Source: Sanguibacter suarezii NBRC 16159
GTDB taxonomy: Bacteria; Actinomycetota; Actinomycetes; Actinomycetales; Cellulomonadaceae
NCBI RefSeq assembly: GCF_001552735.1
Contig: NZ_BCRT01000002.1
Location: 1 to 46,131 of the forward strand
Reading direction: 5' to 3'
Length of the DNA stretch: 46,131 bases
The position numbers were made by a program, and so were the translations under genes. The stretch's first letter is position 1; every line of letters starts with the position of its first letter. The notes under the pieces were generated by a model, which saw nothing but the letters and a program-made list of their open reading frames with translations, was not told the origin of the DNA and did not search any database. Below, piece after piece: positions 31,570 to 39,514 of the stretch.

Positions 31570-31805
31570 CACAAGGCCCGGGTCACCGCTGTGCGCACGC
31601 TCGCCACGGTCAGGCTTATCGCGGCGATGCGCCGCTGGGCGTCGGCGAGCTGCCCGCGGAACAGGTCCGCCGAGACCGACACCCAGTGCGCGGTCGACGC
31701 CGCGGCGAGGGTCGCGTCGGCGTCGGTCAGGTCGGTGTCGATGTGGGCGAGCACCGCCCGCAGCGGTGCCAGGTCGAGGGAGGCGAGGTCACGAGAGAGG
31801 GTCAT
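31569..31805 (-). CDS. Small WXG100-like helical protein
   Basis: 78 aa from ATG 31805; the frame is open to 31913 but that extension is Arg-rich and non-helical. Predicted helical hairpin: LAPLRAVLAHIDTDLTDADATLAAA, a turn HWVSVSADLFRGQL, then ADAQRRIAAISLTVASVRTAV. A Trp in the turn followed by ADLFRGQL resembles the WxG-turn and following helix of WXG100 proteins, although the Gly is replaced. Overlaps the hydrolase start (TGATG), as do WXG100 proteins paired with their large partner. Family call is tentative. Confidence 0.6.
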   Translation of the reverse strand: MTLSRDLASLDLAPLRAVLAHIDTDLTDADATLAAASTAHWVSVSADLFRGQLADAQRRIAAISLTVASVRTAVTRAL

Positions 31806-32019
31806 GCCCGCGACGCTAGGCCGGTGCCAGGGAGAGGCGCCGGCCCGGGGAGCACGGGTGTGGGCGCGGCTCACCAGCAGCGCCCTGTGGGCGCCGGTCC
31901 GCGGCCCGATCACCTACGTCCACCGCTCAGCAGACCCCCGTTCGACGGCCGTCCACGACCCCTGCGCCGCCCTGCGGACACCCCTCCGCTGACCGGCACG
32001 GTCATGGAAGAATGACGCC
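31806..32019. other. Divergent intergenic region upstream of purB
   Basis: 214 bp, GC-rich. Contains a possible leaderless -10 for purB at 32008-32013 (AAGAAT, ending 7 nt before ATG 32020; no RBS present). Nothing else recognisable. Confidence 0.35.
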
Positions 32020-33498
32020 ATGCCCAACAGCTCCGCGCCCTCGCCCGCATCCCTCGAGTCCCCCCGCGTCGCCCTGGCGGACGTCACCCCGCCCATCGCC
32101 CTGGGGCCGCTCGACGGACGCTACCGCGCGACCATCGCACCGCTCGTGGACCACCTCTCCGAGGCGGCCCTCAACCGCGAGCGCCTGCACGTGGAGGTCG
32201 AGTGGCTCATCGCGCTCACCGACGGCACCCCCGCCGGCCCCATCGTCCCGGGCGCCCCGCGCCTGAGCGACGCCGAGAAGACCTACCTGCGCACCGTCGT
32301 CGCCGACTTCGGCGGGGCAGGCATCGCGGAGATGGCCGAGATCGAGCGCGAGACCGTCCACGACGTCAAGGCCGTGGAGTACTTCCTCAAGCGTCGCCTG
32401 GCCGCCGCCCCCGGGCTGCTGGGAGAGAACACCGTGCTGCCCAGCGTCGGTGAGCTCGTGCACTTCGCCTGCACCAGCGAGGACGTCAACAACCTGTCGT
32501 ACGCGCTCATGGTGCGTGGCGCCGTCGTCCAGGTCTGGCTGCCCGCCGCCCAGGCCCTCGTCGACCAGATCGCCGACCTGGCCCGCGAGCACGCCGCCGT
32601 GCCGATGCTCAGCCGCACCCACGGCCAGCCGGCCACCCCGACCACCGTCGGCAAGGAGCTTGCCGTGCTCGCGCACCGCCTGCGCCGCCAGGTCCGCCGG
32701 GTCGAGGGCGCGGAGTACCTCGGCAAGCTCAACGGCGCCACGGGCACCTACGGCGCGCACGTCGCCGCCGTCCCCGGGACTGACTGGCCGGCCGTCTCCA
32801 AGGCCTTCGTCGAGGGCCTGGGTCTGACGTGGAACCCGCTGACCACGCAGATCGAGAGCCACGACTGGCAGTCCGAGCTGTACGCGGACATCGCGCGGTT
32901 CAACCGCATCCTGCACAACCTCGCCACGGACGTGTGGACCTACATCTCGCTCGGCTTCTTCAAGCAGATCCCGGTGCCTGGTGCGACCGGCTCCTCGACC
33001 ATGCCGCACAAGGTCAACCCGATCCGCTTCGAGAACGCCGAGGCCAACCTCGAGATCTCCTGCGCGCTGCTGGACACCCTCTCCGCGACCCTGGTCACCA
33101 GCCGCATGCAGCGTGACCTCACCGACTCCACCACCCAGCGCAACATCGGCCCGGCCTTCGGCCACTCGCTGCTCGCGATCGACAACGTGCGCCGCGGCCT
33201 CAAGGCCCTCGCGGTCAACACCGACCTGCTGGCCGAGGACCTCGACGCCAACTGGGAGGTGCTCGGCGAGGCCATCCAGTCCGCCATGCGCGCCGCCTCC
33301 GTCGCCGGCGTGGCCGGCATGGAGAACCCCTACGAGCGTCTCAAGGAGCTCACCCGCGGGCACCGGATCAACGGGGACGACCTGCGCACCTTCGTCGCCG
33401 GCCTCGGCCTGCCCGACGACGTCGCGGCGCGCCTGGCAGCCATGTCACCCGGGTCCTACGTGGGCCTGGCCGAGCAGCTGGTCGCCGACTACCTGTGA
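32020..33498 (+). CDS. purB: Adenylosuccinate lyase
   Basis: 492 aa. Aspartase/fumarase superfamily with the signature SSTMPHKVNPI (catalytic Ser loop), SRTHGQPATPTTVGKE (catalytic His), CTSEDVNNLSYAL and QRNIGPAFGHS. The N-terminus (ALGPLDGRYRATIAPLVDHLSE) and overall length place it in the E. coli PurB branch. It cleaves SAICAR and adenylosuccinate, giving fumarate, in de novo purine synthesis; cytoplasmic homotetramer. About 20 Ser/Pro/Ala residues precede the conserved start. The following NERD gene overlaps its stop by 4 nt. Confidence 0.96.
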   Translation: MPNSSAPSPASLESPRVALADVTPPIALGPLDGRYRATIAPLVDHLSEAALNRERLHVEVEWLIALTDGTPAGPIVPGAPRLSDAEKTYLRTVVADFGGAGIAEMAEIERETVHDVKAVEYFLKRRLAAAPGLLGENTVLPSVGELVHFACTSEDVNNLSYALMVRGAVVQVWLPAAQALVDQIADLAREHAAVPMLSRTHGQPATPTTVGKELAVLAHRLRRQVRRVEGAEYLGKLNGATGTYGAHVAAVPGTDWPAVSKAFVEGLGLTWNPLTTQIESHDWQSELYADIARFNRILHNLATDVWTYISLGFFKQIPVPGATGSSTMPHKVNPIRFENAEANLEISCALLDTLSATLVTSRMQRDLTDSTTQRNIGPAFGHSLLAIDNVRRGLKALAVNTDLLAEDLDANWEVLGEAIQSAMRAASVAGVAGMENPYERLKELTRGHRINGDDLRTFVAGLGLPDDVAARLAAMSPGSYVGLAEQLVADYL

Positions 33499-34373
33499 CC
33501 GAGGCTCCCCAGCCGCCGGTGGCGGCAGCAGATGCCGCCGCCGCTGCCGACGCCGGGCGCGCGGTGGCCTCGCTGACCGCCCACGTCCCCGGGCAGTCCG
33601 TCATGGTCGAGGCGCTCGCGGCGCAGCAGTCCGCGCCCGAGCGTGGCTGGTGGGCGCGGGTGACCGGACGGTCGCCGCTCACCGAGGAGGCCCGCCCGTG
33701 GTACCTGGGGGCCGTCGGGGAGATCCGCGTCGCCCGGCTGCTGGCCCGGCTGGGTCCGGAGTGGACCGTGCTGCACGCGGTGCCGGTCGGGGCGGGGACC
33801 TCGGACATCGACCACGTGCTGGTCGGGCCCGCCGGGGTGGTGACGGTCAACACCAAGAACCACGGGCTGCAGAAGGTGTGGGTCGCCGGCAAGGCCTTCC
33901 TCGTCGCCGGGCAGAAGCAGCCGTACATCCGCAACTCTGAGCACGAGGCCGCACGGGCCGCGAAGCTGCTGACCGCCGCGGTAGGCCGCCCGGTCACCGC
34001 GTCGGCGATGATCGTCGTCGTCGACCCCAAGCAGATGGTGGTGCGGGAGAAGCCCGCCTCGGTCGTGGTCGTGTCCTCCGACGGGATGCTGCGCGCGCTG
34101 CGGAACCAGGCCAGGCGCGGTCCCGTGCTCCCGGCCGCGGACCTCGAGGCGCTGCGCGCGGCGGCCATCGAGCCGCGCACCTGGCACCGTTCCCCGCAGC
34201 CCGCCATCGACACTGCTGAGCTGCAGGGACGCTTCGACCGCCTGCACCGCACCGTCGTCCAGGCCCGACGACGCCGCGCGGCCTGGCGCTTCGCCGGCCT
34301 GCTGGCCGTGATCACCCTGGCCTGCACCGCCTACCTGGCGATCACCTCGGGACTGCTCGACGCGATCACCTGA
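33495..34373 (+). CDS. NERD-domain protein with C-terminal membrane anchor
   Basis: 292 aa. The NERD (nuclease-related) domain spans about residues 70-180: YLGAVGEIRVARLLARLG, then TSDIDHVLVGPAGVVTVNTKNH, giving the E, D and TK-type residues of the predicted nuclease core. A single membrane segment ends the protein (FAGLLAVITLACTAYLAIT). GTG start overlaps the purB stop. NERD domains are predicted nucleases in varied contexts, including some defence loci, but the neighbours here are housekeeping. Confidence 0.82.
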   Translation: MTEAPQPPVAAADAAAAADAGRAVASLTAHVPGQSVMVEALAAQQSAPERGWWARVTGRSPLTEEARPWYLGAVGEIRVARLLARLGPEWTVLHAVPVGAGTSDIDHVLVGPAGVVTVNTKNHGLQKVWVAGKAFLVAGQKQPYIRNSEHEAARAAKLLTAAVGRPVTASAMIVVVDPKQMVVREKPASVVVVSSDGMLRALRNQARRGPVLPAADLEALRAAAIEPRTWHRSPQPAIDTAELQGRFDRLHRTVVQARRRRAAWRFAGLLAVITLACTAYLAITSGLLDAIT

Positions 34374-34406
34374 GGCCGCGCGCGAAGCTGTCGCGACGGA
34401 TGAGCC

Positions 34407-35351
34407 CTACTGCGCATGGACGATCCGCGCGCGCGTGAGGGAGAAGCCGGCCCGTTCGAATGCGGCCCGCATCGGCGTGTTGGCCGCGTCGGTCGTGCCG
34501 ACGATGCGCGCCTGCGCGTCGCCGTGGTGGACATGGACCATCTCCGCGAGCAGGTCGTGCACGTAGCCGAGGCCCCGGTGCTCGGGGAGGACGCCGAGGT
34601 AGCTGATGCTCGCGTCGTAGGCGGTCCGCGTCGGGACGATGAACCCGACTGGTGTTTCGTCCTGCAGCTCGGCCGCGCGCCAGGCCTCCCGCTCCCCAGG
34701 GAGGGAGAGATAGAAGGCGAGGTCGTCGTCGGCGAGGGCATCGACACCTTCGCGGTCGACCATGTCGAGCGTGTGCGCGTCGAGGCTGCCTGCCGCGACG
34801 CGGGCGAACAGCTCGCGGAACGCCTCGTCCGACGCCGCGCCGAAGCGCAGGCGCGTCGAGCGCTCCGGCCAGGGATCGGCGTCCGATCGCGCGAAGCTGA
34901 CTCGTTCTGTCCTGCGCGTGAACCCACCCGCTCGGGCGGCCGCGTCGCGCCAACGGACGGCCGCGACTGCTGCGGGGTCATCGTTCCAGCGAGGGGGGAC
35001 GTCGACGTTGAACTCGAGGGCTGCGGCCGACCCGAAGGCGTCGCGCCCGGCACGAATCAGGGCGGCTCCGACGTTCTCGGCAGCACCGGTGGCGCCAGAC
35101 GTGAGAAGGCAGTCCAGGGTGGAGGGTCGGTCGGCGGTCGGCGTCCCCCACCACAGGGCCCGCCCCACCGCGCGGCCGCCCTCCTCCGCGATCCACGACC
35201 ACTCCGGCCGGTAGCTTCGTGTGGACAGCTCCGCAGCGAAGCGCGACGCATCAACCCACGCCACGGGGCCGTCGCTCCGCCATGCGCTCAGGGCGGGCAG
35301 ATCATCGGGTCCTGCTCGTCGGATCGTCAGGGAAGCGCTCGCGTCAGTCAT
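34407..35351 (-). CDS. GNAT-family acetyltransferase, tandem domains
   Basis: 314 aa. N-terminal GNAT-like half (LTIRRAGPDDLPALSAW ... WSWIAEEGGRAVGRALWW) and C-terminal half with a better acetyl-CoA loop (YDASISYLGVLPEHRGLGYVHDLLAEM, then NTPMRAAFERAGFSLTRAR). Only the C-terminal half looks catalytic. Acceptor substrate unknown; double-GNAT proteins in actinobacteria include antibiotic and mycothiol enzymes, though this one lacks diagnostic features of either. Confidence 0.82.
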   Translation of the reverse strand: MTDASASLTIRRAGPDDLPALSAWRSDGPVAWVDASRFAAELSTRSYRPEWSWIAEEGGRAVGRALWWGTPTADRPSTLDCLLTSGATGAAENVGAALIRAGRDAFGSAAALEFNVDVPPRWNDDPAAVAAVRWRDAAARAGGFTRRTERVSFARSDADPWPERSTRLRFGAASDEAFRELFARVAAGSLDAHTLDMVDREGVDALADDDLAFYLSLPGEREAWRAAELQDETPVGFIVPTRTAYDASISYLGVLPEHRGLGYVHDLLAEMVHVHHGDAQARIVGTTDAANTPMRAAFERAGFSLTRARIVHAQ

Positions 35352-35389
35352 CGCCCCCAGCGTGACGCAGGGGAGGCCGTGCCGCCAGG

Positions 35390-35983
35390 TTAATTGGCGG
35401 CAGATCCCCGCAGGTCAGGCGGGTCCGTCCGGTCTACGGCGGGCGCCGTCGCGGACAGGTCGATCCAGTAGCGCCGTGTCTGGCCGAGCACCGTCTCCCG
35501 CACGTCCTCGAGAACGCCGCCGTTGCGTTCGATCGTCCGGGCCGAGGGGATGTTCCCCTCCTGGCAGGTCAGGAGCACCCGGGTCAGGCCCAGCTGGCGG
35601 GCGCGGGGCAGGACAGCCCCTAGCGCCCACGTCGCGACCCCGCGGCCACGTGCCGAGGGACGGACGCTGTAGCCGATGTTCCCCGCTGCCTCGAGCATCA
35701 ACGGGGTGAGCTCGTGGCGCACGTCGATCACCCCGAGATAGTTCCCGTGCTCGACCATCCACCACCGGGTCGCGTGCACCTGTCCGGGCTCGACCACGGT
35801 TGTGGGGTCTGCCTGTCGGGTGAGGCGGTCGACCCACGCGGCGAAGCCCGCGCTCGTCTCCACATCGTCCTCAGGGCGCAGGCCCGACCCGTCCTGGTGC
35901 CCGCCCGGCCACTCGTCGCGAGCCTGCAACCAGGACGTATGGAGGGCGACGGTGGGCGCGACAAGGTCGATCTTGCGGCGACG
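35390..35983 (-). CDS. GNAT-family acetyltransferase with no canonical start codon in place
   Basis: The only standard start is TTG 35929, giving 179 aa. However, family-typical N-terminal sequence continues upstream in frame (DLVAPTVALHTSWLQARDEW) to a TAG at 35984-35986, with no ATG, GTG or TTG between. The coordinates given are the open frame; the ATC at 35971 is a candidate non-canonical start. The rest is a normal GNAT: GNYLGVIDVRHELT, GNIGYSVRPSARGRGVATWAL, NIPSARTIERNGG. Downstream of the divergent-looking GNAT pair nothing links it to a pathway. Confidence 0.75.
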   Translation of the reverse strand, partial: RRRKIDLVAPTVALHTSWLQARDEWPGGHQDGSGLRPEDDVETSAGFAAWVDRLTRQADPTTVVEPGQVHATRWWMVEHGNYLGVIDVRHELTPLMLEAAGNIGYSVRPSARGRGVATWALGAVLPRARQLGLTRVLLTCQEGNIPSARTIERNGGVLEDVRETVLGQTRRYWIDLSATAPAVDRTDPPDLRGSAAN

Positions 35984-36036
35984 CTACCAGGGCCGCTGCC
36001 CAGGCCCGCCAGCCGCGGCGCGGACGGGTGAGACCG

Positions 36037-36960
36037 TCAGAGGTGGTCGAGGTGGCGCAAGAGGACTCCCTCGCGCAGCGCCCAGGGGCAGACCTCGACC
36101 TCGTCGACGTCGAGGGCCTTCATCGTGGCGCCGGCGACGACGCCGCCGGCGACGATCTGGTGCGTGCGCTCGGCCGTGATGCCGGGCAGCGCCACCCGCT
36201 GCTCGGCCGGGATCTGAGCCAGCCGGGCCACCCACCCCTTGAGGTCCGTGCGGCGCAGCCGCCACCGGTCGTCCGGGCCCACCGCGTCCACCTCGTTGCC
36301 GGCCAGGCGGGCCAACGAGCGGAAGGTCTTCGACGTCGCCACGACGTGATCAGCGCGGGGGTAGCCCGCAAATGCCTCGCGCACTGCCGCCAGCTCCTCC
36401 CGCACGACGGCGCGCAGCGCGGACATCTCCTCCGGGTGCGGCGGGTCGTGGCGCAGGTGCGCCCGGGTGAGCCGGCCCGCTCCGAGCGGGAGGGACAGGG
36501 CGATCTCCGGCTCCTCGTCGCTGCCGGCCGTGACCTCGAGGGAGCCGCCGCCGATGTCCAGCACGCACAGCCGCCCGGCGCCCCAGCCGTACCAGCGACG
36601 GACCGCGAGGAAGGTCAGGCGGGCCTCGTCCTCCCCGGAGAGCACCCGCAGCGGCGCGCCGATCCGTTCCTGGAGCGTCTCGAGCACCTGAGGTCCGTTG
36701 GGCGCCTCGCGCACGGCGGACGTCGCGATCGCCAGGATCTCGTCCACGTGATGGGAGCGGGCCGCGGCGACGGCGCTGGTCACCGCGTCGGTCAGGGCCG
36801 CGACGCCCTCGGGGACGATGACGCCGTCGTCGTCGAGGTAGCGCATGAGCCGCACGATGGACCGCTGGGAGGCGGCGGGCACCGGGCGCGCGCCACGGAC
36901 CGCGTCCACCACGATGAGGTGGACGGTGTTGGACCCGATGTCGATCACGCCTAGTCGCAC
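36037..36960 (-). CDS. ppx: Exopolyphosphatase / guanosine pentaphosphatase (Ppx/GppA) family
   Basis: 307 aa, the short actinobacterial form without a C-terminal HD domain. ASKHA fold: GVIDIGSNTVHLIVVD (phosphate 1), LATSAVREAPNG, SGEDEARLTFLAV, VLDIGGGSLEVTAG (phosphate 2), and GGVVAGATMKALDVDEVEV near the end. Degrades polyphosphate or pppGpp; M. tuberculosis has two such short paralogues with different activity, so which applies is not decidable. GTG start. It lies 45 bp downstream of hemA on the same strand. Confidence 0.92.
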   Translation of the reverse strand: MRLGVIDIGSNTVHLIVVDAVRGARPVPAASQRSIVRLMRYLDDDGVIVPEGVAALTDAVTSAVAAARSHHVDEILAIATSAVREAPNGPQVLETLQERIGAPLRVLSGEDEARLTFLAVRRWYGWGAGRLCVLDIGGGSLEVTAGSDEEPEIALSLPLGAGRLTRAHLRHDPPHPEEMSALRAVVREELAAVREAFAGYPRADHVVATSKTFRSLARLAGNEVDAVGPDDRWRLRRTDLKGWVARLAQIPAEQRVALPGITAERTHQIVAGGVVAGATMKALDVDEVEVCPWALREGVLLRHLDHL

Positions 36961-37005
36961 GCCGAGAACCTTAGCCCCCGGTGCGCACAGCCCTGACCCG
37001 GGTGG

Positions 37006-38340
37006 TCAGCGCAGCGACCCGGCCAGGGTGAGATCGACCTCGATCTCGTCGAGCGGGGTGCCGGCCCTGGTGGCCTCACGGATCCGGGCGATCGCCCGGT
37101 GCAGCAGCGTCGCGCCCAGGCGGCGCAAGGACTTCTCGTGCGCCGCGGCGTCGGCGGCGGAGCTGAAGGACCCGGCGGTACGCACCACCTCGGCCTCCAC
37201 CTCGGCGAGGATGCGCTCGCGCAGGGAGACGACGATGCGGTCGGCGGCGCGGACCGCCTCGAGGTCGACGTAGTCGACCGCGGCCTGGGCGACGATGGCC
37301 CGGGCCATCTGGACCGGCTCCGAGCCGACCGACGGCACGTGGGCGCGGATGGTGCCCAGGTCCATGAGGAGCACGTGGTCGATGTCGCCGACCCGCGGGT
37401 CGACGTCGCGGTGCAGGGCGAGGTCGAGGATGACGAGGGGGCGGGGTGGCAGGTGCTCCCCCATCCGCTCGGCTGCCCGCTCCCGGGCGGTCAACACGGC
37501 AGCGGTGTGCAGGATGTACTCGAGGGAGTCGGCCGGGTCAGTGCCTGCCTCGGTCGTCAGGGGGCGCCGCACGCCGGCTCCGCTGCACGAGACCACGAGG
37601 TCGGCGTCGCTCAGCGCCGTCACCAGGTCGGGGGCCGCCCGGACTCCGCGGGTCTGGGCGAAGGCCTCGGCGCGGCCGGAGGCGGAGTAGACCGAGACGT
37701 CGGTGCAGCCGCGGGCGCGCAGCGCCGCGACCGAGGCGCCCGCGTAGGCGCCGGTGCCCACGATCACGGCGCGGGTCTGGCGCCAGGGCGGGATCGCGGC
37801 CTCGGCCAGGTCCAGGCCCACCGAGACGACCGACCGGCCGTCCGCGCCCAGGTGAGTGAGCTGGCTGACCTTCTTGGACGTGCGCGAGGCACGCTGGAAG
37901 AGCCGCTCGAGCTGGGCGCTCGTGGTGCCGGCAGCGTGGGCGGCGTCCAGGGCGCGGCGCACCTGCCCGGCGATCTCCCGCTCGCCGACGACCATCGAGT
38001 CCAGCCCGGAGGCGACGGAGAAGAGGTGCTCGGCGACGTCGGGGCCGCTGCGCACGGTGAAGGCGGACCGCGCGGCCTCCACGCTCGCCCCGGACTCGGC
38101 GGCGATGAGCCGTGAGACCTCCTCGGAGGCGTGGAGCAGATCGCGCTCGGTCGGCGCGGCATCGGCTGCGACCTCGAGGTACACCTCGAACCGGTTGCAC
38201 GTCGCGAGCACGACGGCACCGGTGATCATCTCGCAGGCCTGCACGGCTGAAGAGCCCATCGAGCGCGCGCCGGAGGACAGCTGCTCGAGCGCTTCGAGGT
38301 CCAGCTCGTGGTGGCTTGCGGTCAACGACATGAGAACCAT
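37006..38340 (-). CDS. hemA: Glutamyl-tRNA reductase
   Basis: 444 aa from ATG 38340, where MVLMSLTASHHELDLEALEQL aligns with the family N-terminus; the frame is open another 520 bp upstream across hemE, which is shadow. Catalytic Cys48 in ATCNRFEVYLE. SGLDSMVVGEREIAGQV and FQRASRTSKKV match the tRNA/substrate region, VIVGTGAYAGASVAALRARG the NADPH site, and a C-terminal dimerisation helix follows. Reduces glutamyl-tRNA to glutamate-1-semialdehyde, the first committed step of C5 heme synthesis. An alternative ATG lies at 38331. Divergent from hemE over 46 bp. Confidence 0.94.
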   Translation of the reverse strand: MVLMSLTASHHELDLEALEQLSSGARSMGSSAVQACEMITGAVVLATCNRFEVYLEVAADAAPTERDLLHASEEVSRLIAAESGASVEAARSAFTVRSGPDVAEHLFSVASGLDSMVVGEREIAGQVRRALDAAHAAGTTSAQLERLFQRASRTSKKVSQLTHLGADGRSVVSVGLDLAEAAIPPWRQTRAVIVGTGAYAGASVAALRARGCTDVSVYSASGRAEAFAQTRGVRAAPDLVTALSDADLVVSCSGAGVRRPLTTEAGTDPADSLEYILHTAAVLTARERAAERMGEHLPPRPLVILDLALHRDVDPRVGDIDHVLLMDLGTIRAHVPSVGSEPVQMARAIVAQAAVDYVDLEAVRAADRIVVSLRERILAEVEAEVVRTAGSFSSAADAAAHEKSLRRLGATLLHRAIARIREATRAGTPLDEIEVDLTLAGSLR

Positions 38341-38386
38341 AGCGATTCGATTTAAACATTGTTGGTTCCAAAGGCAGAATCGAGGT
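38341..38386. promoter_or_regulatory. Compact divergent hemA/hemE promoter
   Basis: 46 AT-rich bp separate the two start codons. Contains the dyad TTGG-TT-CCAA (38362-38371) and flanking inverted CGATTC (38343-38348) and GAATCG (38377-38382). CAGAAT (38375-38380) ends 7 nt before the hemE GTG, suggesting a leaderless hemE mRNA. Both promoters must overlap here. Confidence 0.55.
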
Positions 38387-39454
38387 GTGAACCTTCCTAC
38401 CGCGCACCCCCTCGTCGACGGCCGCACCACAAATGCACCTCTGATCCGCGCATTTCGAGGTGAGCGCCCTGACATCACGCCGATCTGGTTTATGCGCCAG
38501 GCTGGACGTTCCCTGCCGGAGTACCTCAAAGTGCGCGAGGGGATCGGCATGCTCGAGTCCTGCCTGCGCCCCGATCTTGCGAGCGAGATCACACTCCAGC
38601 CGGTCCGCCGGCACGGCGTCGACGCCGGCATCTTCTTCTCCGACATCGTCGTCCCCCTCCTCCTGGCGGGCGTGGACGTGGACATCGTCCCGGGCGTCGG
38701 GCCGGTGCTCGGGCAGGCTGTGCGCACCCCCGAGGAGGTGGACCGCCTCGTCTCGCAGACGTTGACGCAGGAGGCGATGGCCCCGATCCGTGAGGCGGTC
38801 GCGCTGACCGTCGCCGAGCTCGGGTCGACCCCGCTCATCGGCTTCGCCGGTGCACCGTTCACGCTGGCTGCCTACCTCGTGGAGGGCCGCCCCTCCCGCG
38901 ACCACCTCGCCGCCCGCACGATGATGCACGCGGACCCGCAGTCCTGGGCCCGGCTCACCGAGTGGGCCGCGGACGTGACCGGGATGTTCCTGCGCGGGCA
39001 GGTGCTGGCCGGTGCGAGCGCCACCCAGCTCTTCGACTCCTGGGCCGGGAGCCTGAGCCGCGCCGACTACGTCACGCACGTCGCGCCGTCGTCGCAGCGC
39101 GCGTTGTCCCACGTCAAGGACCTGCCGGTGTCGGTGGTGCACTTCGGCACCGGGACCGAGCACCTGCTCACCGCGATGCACGACGTCGGCGCGGACGTCA
39201 TGGGCGTCGACTACCGGACCCCTCTCGACGAGGCCAACCAGCTGCTTGGCGGTACCGTCCCGCTGCAGGGCAACATCGACCCGGCACTGCTCGCGGCCCC
39301 CTGGCCGGTGCTCGAGGCCCACGTCCGCGACGTCGTGGAGCGGGGACGCACCGCTCCCGCCCACGTGGTCAACCTCGGCCACGGGGTGCCTCCGCACACC
39401 GATCCCACGGTGCTGACCAAGATCGTCGAGCTGGTCCACTCACTGTCCGCCTGA
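38387..39454 (+). CDS. hemE: Uroporphyrinogen decarboxylase
   Basis: 355 aa from GTG 38387; no ATG fits and the longer open frame is shadow of hemA. Signatures PIWFMRQAGRSLPEYLKVR, FFSDIVVPLLLAGVDVDIVPGVGP, GFAGAPFTLAAYLVEG, and HFGTGTEHLL. It decarboxylates uroporphyrinogen III to coproporphyrinogen III. Followed after 60 bp by hemY; the gap contains a 10-bp-stem hairpin. Confidence 0.96.
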   Translation: MNLPTAHPLVDGRTTNAPLIRAFRGERPDITPIWFMRQAGRSLPEYLKVREGIGMLESCLRPDLASEITLQPVRRHGVDAGIFFSDIVVPLLLAGVDVDIVPGVGPVLGQAVRTPEEVDRLVSQTLTQEAMAPIREAVALTVAELGSTPLIGFAGAPFTLAAYLVEGRPSRDHLAARTMMHADPQSWARLTEWAADVTGMFLRGQVLAGASATQLFDSWAGSLSRADYVTHVAPSSQRALSHVKDLPVSVVHFGTGTEHLLTAMHDVGADVMGVDYRTPLDEANQLLGGTVPLQGNIDPALLAAPWPVLEAHVRDVVERGRTAPAHVVNLGHGVPPHTDPTVLTKIVELVHSLSA

Positions 39455-39461
39455 GGCCGCC

Positions 39462-39495
39462 GATCGGGTGAGCACCCGTCCCCCGTCACCCGATC
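39462..39495 (+). terminator. Hairpin between hemE and hemY
   Basis: Perfect 10-bp stem GATCGGGTGA / TCACCCGATC with a 14-nt loop, 8 bp after the hemE stop and 19 bp before the hemY ATG. It may be a partial terminator or an mRNA processing/stability element; the loop also contains part of an alternative CGGGTG/CACCCG pairing. Confidence 0.5.
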
Positions 39496-39514
39496 CAGCC
39501 CAGAGAGGCCTGTC

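Noticed and set aside
33495-34373. NERD protein as part of a defence system
   Set aside because: Neighbours are purB and acetyltransferases; no other defence gene nearby, so context does not support it.
38341-38862. N-terminal extension of hemA across hemE
   Set aside because: It is antisense to hemE; MVLMSLTASHHE at 38340 is the conserved GluTR start.
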